Source: an uncultured Pseudomonadota bacterium (lineage in GTDB: Bacteria; Pseudomonadota; Alphaproteobacteria; CACZRW01). Taken from it: 16,626 bases of DNA. Below the pieces are notes generated by a model. That model saw only the letters and a program-made list of their open reading frames with translations, did no database searches and was not told the DNA's origin. A program made the translations under genes and the position numbers. The stretch is from the NCBI GenBank assembly GCA_902783675.1, contig CACZRW010000032.1, positions 1-16,626 on the forward strand, in the 5' to 3' direction. Positions 1-6,299 of this stretch are shown one piece after another; position 1 is the first letter of the stretch; every line of letters begins with the position of its first letter.

Positions 1-1564
1 GCGAAAAACTCGCTTTCGTCAAAGTCGCCGAATAAGGGAGTGTCGTCATCATCGGCGGCGGTAAAATTCTCGTCAACCTCGGGTTCTAAAACCAAAGCGA
101 GCTCTTTGGCTTTAGCCTTGGTTTTGTCCTTATTCTCAGCCTTTGCGGCATCTTTGCCTTTGGGAGCAAGGGCAGGCAATTCGGACTGTGTTATCCCCTC
201 TTTCTCGGCAAGCTTGCCAAGGATTTGATTTAAAATGCGGCTGTTTTCCTCTTGCGCTTCAAGCAACATTATAATGGTGTCTTGCTTGCCGGATTCCTGC
301 TTTTCCTCTTTGGAGGCAATGGTGGCAAGAGAGCTTGCGATAATAGAGGCGGTCTTTTCCTGACTTTCGGTGAGCATCTTGGCGACTTCTTTTAAGCCGC
401 CGCCCGTCTCGGGAGAGTTATCCATGACCCTGCCCAAAGCCTCTAAAATCGTCTTTGCGGTTTTGTCCTGACTTGATGCGATAAGCGTTGCAAGCTGGTT
501 TATGGCTTCGCTGCTGTTTCCCTCACCGTGAGAGCCGAGAGGAGAGCCGCTTATGGCCTCGTGAATAGATGTTGATATGGCATTTACCGTCTTTTCATTG
601 CTCTCGGCGAGCATGGCGGCAATCTCTTTGATGTTGTCATTTTGGACCTGTTGAGGCTTGCTGATGGCGTCGCCTACACTCGCCAAAATGATATTGGCCG
701 TCTTTTCCTGAGAGGCGGCAAGCATTCCCGATATTTCTTTCAAACTGTCGTTTTGAACCTGTTGCGGTTTGCTCATCGCGTCGCCCAGCATCTTGGCGAT
801 AATTTCCGAAGTTTGCTGCTGGCTTTTAACAATGGCGTCGGCGACGGCATTACCTATGGCAGCAGCAGCGGCGGCGCCGTCCCCGCTTACCAAAGGCGCA
901 CCCATTGCCACGGGATAATAGCCACCTTGCGCGCCGGATATCGGCTCTTCAACTTCAATTTCAATCTCTTTGCCGTCCTTGTCCTTGGTCTTTTTCTTGA
1001 CCTTTTGCGTAGGCACGGGGCCGGCGGCGGCAGGCACGGCTATGGCAGGATTGGCAGCCTGAGCAGCTTGGATTGCCGCGGTGATTTTGGCGATGTCGTC
1101 AATGGAAGCATTTTTGCTTTGCGCCTCTGCCAGAGTTTTGGTCAAAAGCTCAACCTGCTTCATAGACTGCTCTTGCATTTGCTCGGCGGTTTTGCTGGTT
1201 GACTTGGATATGGCCTCGGCGATGATTTCGGCTTGCTTACGCCCTTCGCTCATCTCAAGCTCGTCCTCGTCGTCCTCCTCTATGGGAAGGCCGCGGCGCT
1301 CTTGTAAGTAGGATATGTAGCCGCGAACATCAGAACCGCAAGGAAGCGTTGATAAAACCGAGCGAATGTCGGGGGAAATGTTAAGCACCATTTCATTATA
1401 GTGCTCTACGGACTCTTTGCTTAGCACGGAAAGCTGGCGAAAAATGTTGATAAGCTTTTGCGCTTTGGCATAGACATCTTCGCGAATATCGGTGCCTTCC
1501 TCGGCAATACCGAGGAACTTTCTTTTCCAGCGCTTAAGATTCAAATGCTGAGATGAAACCGCCA
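1..1564 (-). CDS. Coiled-coil repeat protein, unknown function (3' end outside window)
   Basis: Translating the minus strand from ATG at 1564 gives 521 uninterrupted codons to the window edge, with no stop seen, so the C-terminus is missing. Residues 1-95 form a basic to mixed helical head (starts MAVSSQHLNLKRWKRKF). Residues 96-108 are very acidic. Residues 110-170 are predicted helical and rich in Ala, Gln and Glu. Residues 185-206 are strongly charged (KVKKKTKDKDGKE). Residues 243-453 carry about six helical repeats of roughly 37 residues, annotated separately. Residues 466-487 are Lys/Ala rich and 500-520 acidic (DDDD, then FGDFDESEFF). There is no signal peptide or membrane segment, so it is probably cytoplasmic. 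It lies 186 bp downstream of the S24-like regulator on the same strand. I recognise no family; a scaffold, or a T4SS accessory or substrate, are guesses from context. The reading frame is well supported by its length, composition and repeats; the function is not. Confidence 0.85.
206..838 (-). repeat. About six degenerate 37-residue helical repeats inside the coiled-coil protein
   Basis: Residues 243-453 fall into units beginning near 243, 280, 317, 357, 396 and 432. The shared pattern is M-L-x-x-S-Q-E-K-T-A-x-x-I, then about 12 residues, then a hydrophilic link and K-E-[IV]-A. The link SKPQQVQND occurs twice exactly (residues 264-272 and 301-309). The DNA of these two links differs at several bases, so this is an old duplication kept at protein level rather than a recent copy. 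Confidence 0.75.
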
Positions 1565-1576
1565 TCTTTTATCTTC

Positions 1577-1617
1577 TATCCCTATTATCCCTATGTCCCT
1601 GCAACTGTCCCTGCAAC
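1577..1617 (-). repeat. Two abutting perfect tandem duplications upstream of the coiled-coil gene
   Basis: On the plus strand TATCCCTAT occurs at 1577-1585 and again at 1586-1594, and TGTCCCTGCAAC at 1594-1605 and 1606-1617. On the coding strand this gives four purine-rich cores, GGGACA twice and GGGATA twice, ending about 13 bases before the start codon at 1564. The cores resemble Shine-Dalgarno sequence. Three other gene junctions on this strand carry comparable arrays. Confidence 0.85.
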
Positions 1618-1672
1618 CTAAAAAACACCATATCGGGCTCATGATAAACAAGAAAAAGTTAACATAAGGTAA

Positions 1673-1714
1673 GTTTTTGCGGCAAAAACTGCACTGTTCG
1701 GTAATTTTTGCCGC
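1673..1714 (-). other. Nested inverted repeats, possible attenuator or terminator structure
   Basis: GCGGCAAAAA at 1679-1688 is the exact inverse of TTTTTGCCGC at 1705-1714, a 10-bp stem with a 16-base loop. The 1679-1689 arm can instead pair with GTTTTTGC at 1673-1680, because 1673-1689 is itself an odd palindrome. In the minus-strand transcript the middle arm therefore has two exclusive partners. It lies between the regulator stop (1751) and the coiled-coil start (1564). No clear U-tract follows on the minus strand, so a simple terminator is not well supported. The rest of the 1565-1750 spacer shows no gene and no convincing promoter. Confidence 0.45.
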
Positions 1715-1750
1715 GTTTTAAACTCTCCCCTCTTTCTTAAAAACAAACCG

Positions 1751-2746
1751 TTACGCTATGGAGATGAAAGAAACTCTGTGCAAGGCGAAGTATTTGCCTT
1801 CCTCGATTTTGACTTTTTCATCGGGGTTTACCTGCACGCCGTAAAGGTTACCTTCGCCGTCCTCGCGAATGGATAGCAGTTTTGCGGTTTTAGCGTCGGT
1901 GTAAAGCAGCGCAATGTCGCCTATGCCTACCATTTTGGCGGGGTCAACTATCAAAATGGAGCGCGCGGGCAGGAAAGAACCGAGCCGTCGGGAGCAAAGG
2001 CTTACGCCGTAAGCTTCGTGAGGATTGGCGACATTGGGCGGGCACATAATCGTGCCGGAAGGGGCGTCTTTATCAATGATAATATCACCGCCGGCGCCTG
2101 CCGTGCCATAGATGTTAAGGGCAATTTCGCTACGCTCTTTTGACCTTAGTCCCATTCTGCCGATGGGCAAATCGGCGTAAGAGTTTCTTGCCGAAGTAAT
2201 GGCGCGGAACTTGGCGTCACCCGGTTGAATAAACTCCTCTAGCGCGCCGGTTCTATCCAGATCGTAAATCTTTACCTGAACTTCCTCGGGCGAGAAGCCG
2301 AGAGCAGACGCAATATCCGTGAACTCCTTTTGCGATACTTCGCGCTGGCCCATTTCAATTCTGTGATAGACGGAAAGGGTAAGGTTCGCGGCCTTTGCCA
2401 CCTCGGCAAGGGTAAGGTTCTTTTCGCCGCGCAGGTAGCGGAAGCCCGCGCCCATTCTCTTGATGCCGCTGCGTTCGTTTATCTTACTGCGGCGCTCCTG
2501 TTCGGCCCGCCATGCGTTTATGACTTCGGGCTGGCTGGTGGCTTCGTTGACAAAGACATCCTCGGGGTTGCACTTCAAAAGCTTGGTGATTTTTGCCAGC
2601 TGCTCCTTGTCAATGCGACGGTAGCCCTTTTCAATCTTACTGACGGCCGAGAGGCTGATGCCCAAATAATCCGCAAGCTGCTGCATGCCGACATTGCGAA
2701 TGCGGCGATAAATCCTGATTTGATTCGGAAAGATAATTTCTTCCAT
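1751..2746 (-). CDS. Transcriptional regulator with two XRE-type HTH domains and an S24/LexA-like C-terminal domain
   Basis: Probable DNA-binding repressor. I place the start at ATG 2746 because GGAG lies nine bases before it; an in-frame ATG at 2761 would add five residues but has its purine stretch almost touching the start. Numbering from 2761, residues 15-68 form a first XRE helix-turn-helix (MQQLADYLGISLSAVSKIE) and residues 103-163 a second (LTLAEVAKAANLTLSVYHRI). Residues 210-336 resemble the S24 repressor domain of alphaproteobacterial XRE proteins: YGTAGAGG, CPPNV near 240-244, AYGVSL, ILIVDP, GDIALLY and TAKLL with K294 at the usual lysine position. In my hand alignment the catalytic Ser of the usual GDSMEP motif falls on Arg259, so autoproteolysis may be lost. 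Two HTH domains in one chain are unusual. It sits downstream of the VirB6-like operon and may regulate it, but no site proves this. Confidence 0.88.
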   Translation of the reverse strand: MEEIIFPNQIRIYRRIRNVGMQQLADYLGISLSAVSKIEKGYRRIDKEQLAKITKLLKCNPEDVFVNEATSQPEVINAWRAEQERRSKINERSGIKRMGAGFRYLRGEKNLTLAEVAKAANLTLSVYHRIEMGQREVSQKEFTDIASALGFSPEEVQVKIYDLDRTGALEEFIQPGDAKFRAITSARNSYADLPIGRMGLRSKERSEIALNIYGTAGAGGDIIIDKDAPSGTIMCPPNVANPHEAYGVSLCSRRLGSFLPARSILIVDPAKMVGIGDIALLYTDAKTAKLLSIREDGEGNLYGVQVNPDEKVKIEEGKYFALHRVSFISIA

Positions 2747-2802
2747 TTTTCGTAACTCCATTCCCTCTAAAAATCAATGGCATAACTTTCTTTTTTAGAA
2801 AA

Positions 2803-2834
2803 ATTATATCCGCATATTAGCAGGAATTAGACAA
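2803..2834 (-). promoter_or_regulatory. Possible promoter for the regulator gene
   Basis: The minus strand carries a perfect -10, TATAAT (plus 2803-2808), about 57 bases before the start at 2746. The best -35-like hexamer is TTGTCT (plus 2829-2834), but the spacer is 20 bases, longer than ideal. It could let the regulator be expressed apart from the upstream operon. Confidence 0.35.
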
Positions 2835-2881
2835 AAAGCAAGCGGGTATTGACCCTAAAAAGTTTGTTTTTGGGAAAAACA

Positions 2882-2895
2882 GAAAAATATTTTTC
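2882..2895 (-). terminator. Weak AT-rich palindrome after the fifth VirB6-like gene
   Basis: GAAAAATATTTTTC is a perfect 14-bp palindrome 16 bases beyond the stop of the 590-residue gene. On the minus strand it is followed by TGTTTTTCCC. The stem is almost all A:T, so termination would be weak. A small GGGT-ATTG-ACCC hairpin lies at 2844-2855. The rest of the 2747-2910 spacer shows no gene. Confidence 0.25.
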
Positions 2896-2910
2896 AGGCA
2901 AGGCGTTATT

Positions 2911-4683
2911 TTAGTCGCCGCCGCCGAAGCGTTCTTCGTCCTCTTTGCCGGATTCGGCAATCCTATCAAGGACCTTACTGGGAACGGCCTTAATTTCGCT
3001 CCAAGCTCTTCTGCCTGCCATGCCGCCAACTTTACGCGAAATGCGGGCAAGCTTTAAGACGCCGTGGCTGGCGCTGCCTCCGCTGTCGAGATAACGGCTT
3101 GCGGCGGCTACTTTGTTTGCAACGCCCGCCTTGGTGGCAGCTACACGCATCTTAATGCCGTTGTAGCCGGATCTGACTGCGCCGACAGTCGCTCTAACAG
3201 GTCTGGCCACGGTCTCGGCGGCTTTGCTTGCGACCTCGGCGGTTTTTGTTGCTGCGGCTTGGACCTTCTGGCCGACTTTGATTGCCGCCTGTCCGAACCT
3301 GCCCATTTTGGAAGCAGCTCGGGAAGCCGTTCTTGCGGCAGCACCGGCGGCTTTGGCTGCGGCAGAGGCAGCTCCTTTGGCGGCGACCTTAGCTCCGGCG
3401 GCGGCGGCACCCGCGCCACCTCCTGTGGCCACGGTGGCGGCAAGAACTGCCAAAGTAACCGCGGTTTTAATAAGGTTGGTGGCGATGGTCAGCATTTTGC
3501 CGCCTACGGACGCGCCGATATTAACGGCTCCCAAGTTCGGGTTAATGCTGACAAAGTGATTAGCGATAGCTGTCGCCGACTTTATCAAAAGGACGCACAG
3601 GAACAAAATCACTATGAACAAAATCCAATCCAGACCGTTAGTGTAAACAATGTGATACAAATCATTCATGCGGTCTTCGTTGATGCAGGCGTCTATATCC
3701 TCGGCATTACCTAGCACCGAGAACAAAAGCTTTAAAAGCACCGCAACAGCTACGGCCATGGCGACAAGAGCAACAAGACTGTTTAGGAATAAATCCCAGC
3801 CCTTTTTGGTATACTGGCGAGTTATGGGGAAGACCCATGCAACCAGCAGCAAGGGCAGCATTATCAGGACGAAGCCTATTCTTACTATGTAATCGACCAA
3901 GCCAAAGGATACGGAAAGGACGATGAAAAAGAAGACGATGAATATGGCGGCTCCGATGACAAGCATACCTATGTCGGGCATGTTGAATATGATAAGGTTA
4001 AAGGCTCCCAGCGATTGGCAGAAAATACCAAATCCCACGGTAAGGCCCTTTACCGCCTCGTAATAGATGGCTTGAATCATGCATAAGATGCTGTTCAAGA
4101 CTTGCGGAGAAAGCGCCATGCCGTTACTTATGCCGCTGTCGTTAAGCGCCAGAGCGCAGAAGTTATCTGTGCCGACGAGGTTGTTGTTCGCCATAATATC
4201 GGCAACAACATCCGTATTGACCAGCCCAAGGATAAGCTCGGTTGCCAAAGTAATTATGGGCGAGATTATAAAATCTATGGCAATCGCGGCGGGAAGCATT
4301 AAAATTGCCGCAATAAAGGTGACGCGGAAGGCACATCTGCCAAACTCGGTAACCAGCTCCATGGGGTCGGAGTATTTGTAGGTGATAAAGTAATTGCCGA
4401 CATGCCAGCCCAGCCATAAGGCAAAGCCTATCGCCATAAGGCTTATCGCCGGACCGCCGCCGACATCTCCCATCATATCAAAGCTTTGCGTGGCAACGGA
4501 GTTTATAGCGCCAAGCAGCAACGACACAAAATCGCAAATGTAACAATCGCTTAGAAGGTCATTCATAGACACCGGCGCGGACGGACAAAACGCGAAGGAA
4601 GGCGAAGCGAACGCTACCGATGCCAGCACCACCAAGGTGGGCAGATAAAGGATTTTCAGAACTTTGCCTTGCGTGACTTTCAT
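2911..4683 (-). CDS. VirB6/TrbL-family inner-membrane protein, paralogue E, with Ala/Lys-rich tail
   Basis: 590 residues. By family, VirB6/TrbL proteins form part of the inner-membrane translocation channel of T4SS and conjugation machines. Visible here: signal peptide 1-31 ending SPSFA; CP at 33-34; CYIC at 47-50; membrane segments near 78-98, 118-142, 236-262, 268-286, 302-330 and 351-370. Cys201 and Cys222 form the Cys-x20-Cys shared with the other large paralogues. The family core is LVDYIVRIG (D264, R268) followed by MLPLLLVAWVFP. The tail after about 420 is unusually Ala/Gly/Lys rich (GAGAAAAGAKVAAKGAAS), then basic helical sequence with ARXA-like steps, ending acidic (EDEERFGGGD). The start ATG lies 4 bases after the stop of the 95-residue gene, so the two are probably translationally coupled. 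It is the last VirB6-like gene of the run. Strong evidence for the family, none for a specific substrate. Confidence 0.88.
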   Translation of the reverse strand: MKVTQGKVLKILYLPTLVVLASVAFASPSFAFCPSAPVSMNDLLSDCYICDFVSLLLGAINSVATQSFDMMGDVGGGPAISLMAIGFALWLGWHVGNYFITYKYSDPMELVTEFGRCAFRVTFIAAILMLPAAIAIDFIISPIITLATELILGLVNTDVVADIMANNNLVGTDNFCALALNDSGISNGMALSPQVLNSILCMIQAIYYEAVKGLTVGFGIFCQSLGAFNLIIFNMPDIGMLVIGAAIFIVFFFIVLSVSFGLVDYIVRIGFVLIMLPLLLVAWVFPITRQYTKKGWDLFLNSLVALVAMAVAVAVLLKLLFSVLGNAEDIDACINEDRMNDLYHIVYTNGLDWILFIVILFLCVLLIKSATAIANHFVSINPNLGAVNIGASVGGKMLTIATNLIKTAVTLAVLAATVATGGGAGAAAAGAKVAAKGAASAAAKAAGAAARTASRAASKMGRFGQAAIKVGQKVQAAATKTAEVASKAAETVARPVRATVGAVRSGYNGIKMRVAATKAGVANKVAAASRYLDSGGSASHGVLKLARISRKVGGMAGRRAWSEIKAVPSKVLDRIAESGKEDEERFGGGD

Positions 4684-4687
4684 TGCT

Positions 4688-4975
4688 TTACTTTTTCACC
4701 TTTCTTGTAACTTTGGCCTTTGCTTTCGCTTTAGCTTTGGGTTTGGATTTGGCAGGTTCGGACTTCGGCTCCTTTGGCTCGGGTTTAAGAGACTCTATGT
4801 TCCTAAAAGTCCTGCGCGTGACGGTAATCCACACGGCAAGGCTTAAGGACACGGCAATTACGGTTCCCGACACGATGTAAACCGCTTTTGAGTTTAAGGC
4901 ATCGGAAATCCCCGACACCCCGAAAAGCAGGATGAGTGCGAGAAAAAACACATAATAACCAAAGTTCTTAAACAT
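4688..4975 (-). CDS. Small two-helix membrane protein with Lys/Pro/Ala tail
   Basis: 95 residues, not recognised as a named family. Two hydrophobic helices are clear, about residues 5-22 (YYVFFLALILLFGVSGI) and 32-51 (AVYIVSGTVIAVSLSLAVWI). A hydrophilic tail from 53 to the end is rich in Lys, Pro and Ala, with PEPKEP, PKSEP and a KAKAKAKAKV run. By the positive-inside rule the tail should be cytoplasmic, with both ends inside. It sits between VirB6-like paralogues D and E, 65 bp after the former and 4 bp before the latter, so a role in the same complex is likely by context. VirB2/VirB3-like small T4SS subunits also have two helices, but I see no signature to claim either. The basic tail may contact nucleic acid or acidic phospholipid (inference). 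Confidence 0.8.
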   Translation of the reverse strand: MFKNFGYYVFFLALILLFGVSGISDALNSKAVYIVSGTVIAVSLSLAVWITVTRRTFRNIESLKPEPKEPKSEPAKSKPKAKAKAKAKVTRKVKK

Positions 4976-5040
4976 CTTTTATTTCCTGTTTCCTATACTG
5001 TTACCATTCCTATTCCTTACCATATTGTCCCTGTGACCCC
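4976..5040 (-). repeat. Shine-Dalgarno-like repeat array between VirB6-like D and the small membrane protein gene
   Basis: Read on the minus strand the 65-bp junction holds GGGG, AGGGACA, AAGGAA, TAGGAA, TAGGAA and CAGGAA before AAATAAAAGATG. AGGAA occurs four times. The last AGGAA is the plausible ribosome binding site for the start at 4975. No ORF or hairpin is seen. Confidence 0.6.
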
Positions 5041-6294
5041 TTATGGAACTTTGCCACCACCGCCGGATTTACTGCTACCGCCGCCGAGGCCGTTCAGTTT
5101 GTTTCTCACTGCGCCAAGCCCCATTCTTGCCCCCGTAGCGCTACCGGTTGCGGCGGCTTTTGCCAAGTTGGTTCCCATCCTTTGCATAGCGGCGACAGAC
5201 TTGTTAAAGACTTGTGAATCGGCCTTTGCGCCAGATAATTGAGCTGCTATCAGGTTGGTTCTCGTCATAAACTTCCACGCGTAGAAGGCCAAGAACACCA
5301 TAAATACCAAAGCTTCGGGTGCGGAAATGATGTTTTCCAGCAATTCCTCGGACTCGTCTATCGTGCCGACGGAAATGGCGGTGAAGTCCGTAAGCACTTC
5401 TATCATCAAGGTGATAAATATCGTTAGAATCATGATATGCACCATGGAGCCAAGGAATATCTTCCAGCCGGCAGTAGAGTATCTGCGCAATAACGGGAAT
5501 GGCCAGAACGCTATCAAAACCGGCAACAAAACCAGCATGACGCCGATGCGGAAAATGCCATCTACCAAGATAAACGGGAACATGAACATCATAAGAAGAA
5601 ATACTATACCTACGGCGGCAGCAAATAAGAATTCAACAAAGCCGAGATACATAAGCTTGCCGGCGAAGAACATGCCGTAGGACAGCCTTTGTTGTATTTT
5701 GTAAATCAGGCACATAAGGGTTTCTTTCAAGCCCTCGTCCAACACTTCCTTGCCCGTATCGCCGGCAAAAGGCACGGTGCAAGAGGAGTAATCCGTCACA
5801 ACCCCTATGCTTGAGAAGCTTTTGCTAATAACAGCAACCGCAAAGTCAACCGCGCCTTGGAATATCGGCGTGATGGTGTAAGAAAGGAACTGCATTATCG
5901 TGCCTTTGTTCATTAAAATGACGGCGCAGAAGGAAACGGCAAACGCCATTTTGGCAAAGTCGGTCCAGAACTCATTGGTATTGGGCTCTTTAAAGGAAAA
6001 CAGCACTTTGCCCACGCGGAAGGCAATCCACAGGGCGAAGATAATCGTCAGCAAGCCCAGCGCGCCGTAGCTCATTTCTATGTAAAGCACCTTGATTATG
6101 TCGTTGATGGCGTTGAAAAGCGCATCGAAAATCGTGCAACCCCAGCAAAACGGCAGGCCTTTATATTCGGCATCAAGGTTCTCCATCGTGTCGTCGTATG
6201 TTTTGGGAGAGCAACCCGTGATGAAGAACAGCCCCAAGACCACCAGAAGCGGGAGGATTTTATAGAGATGCTTATGCATAAAAAGTTCTTTCAT
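5041..6294 (-). CDS. VirB6/TrbL-family protein, paralogue D, predicted lipoprotein
   Basis: 417 residues from ATG 6294, which has GGAAG eight bases upstream; an upstream TTG at 6309 would overlap the previous gene and is less likely. The N-terminus is a lipoprotein signal peptide: basic MKELFMHKHLYK, hydrophobic LLVVLGLFF, then lipobox ITGC with Cys28. CWGC follows at 50-53, then membrane segments near 78-99, 114-128, 222-246, 252-270, 280-300 and 328-345. Cys172 and Cys195 match cysteines of the other paralogues, but the position 21 after Cys195 is Tyr216 instead of Cys. The family core is LVDGIFRIG (D245) and LLPVLIAFWPFP. The tail is short and Gly/Ser rich (GGGSSKSGGGG). The gene starts 5 bases after the stop of paralogue C. 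A lipid anchor on a VirB6-like protein is unusual; it implies Lol or inner-membrane retention of the N-terminus outside the cytoplasm. Confidence 0.87.
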   Translation of the reverse strand: MKELFMHKHLYKILPLLVVLGLFFITGCSPKTYDDTMENLDAEYKGLPFCWGCTIFDALFNAINDIIKVLYIEMSYGALGLLTIIFALWIAFRVGKVLFSFKEPNTNEFWTDFAKMAFAVSFCAVILMNKGTIMQFLSYTITPIFQGAVDFAVAVISKSFSSIGVVTDYSSCTVPFAGDTGKEVLDEGLKETLMCLIYKIQQRLSYGMFFAGKLMYLGFVEFLFAAAVGIVFLLMMFMFPFILVDGIFRIGVMLVLLPVLIAFWPFPLLRRYSTAGWKIFLGSMVHIMILTIFITLMIEVLTDFTAISVGTIDESEELLENIISAPEALVFMVFLAFYAWKFMTRTNLIAAQLSGAKADSQVFNKSVAAMQRMGTNLAKAAATGSATGARMGLGAVRNKLNGLGGGSSKSGGGGKVP

Positions 6295-6299
6295 CTTTA

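Noticed and set aside
642..1202. 186-codon plus-strand open frame
   Set aside because: It is antisense to the coiled-coil gene, whose repeats and composition are clearly protein-like; the antisense product has no coherent domain.
1577..1594. Resemblance to a homing endonuclease (I-SceI-like) site, TAGGGATAATAGGGATA
   Set aside because: It differs from the known 18-bp site at several bases and is fully explained by a 9-bp tandem duplication.
3064..3714. 216-codon plus-strand open frame, with smaller ones at 3224-3559 and 3141-3443
   Set aside because: They lie antisense to or in another frame of the Ala/Gly-rich tail of paralogue E. The GC-rich codons there leave all frames open, and the products are Gly/Cys/Ala low complexity without a ribosome binding site.
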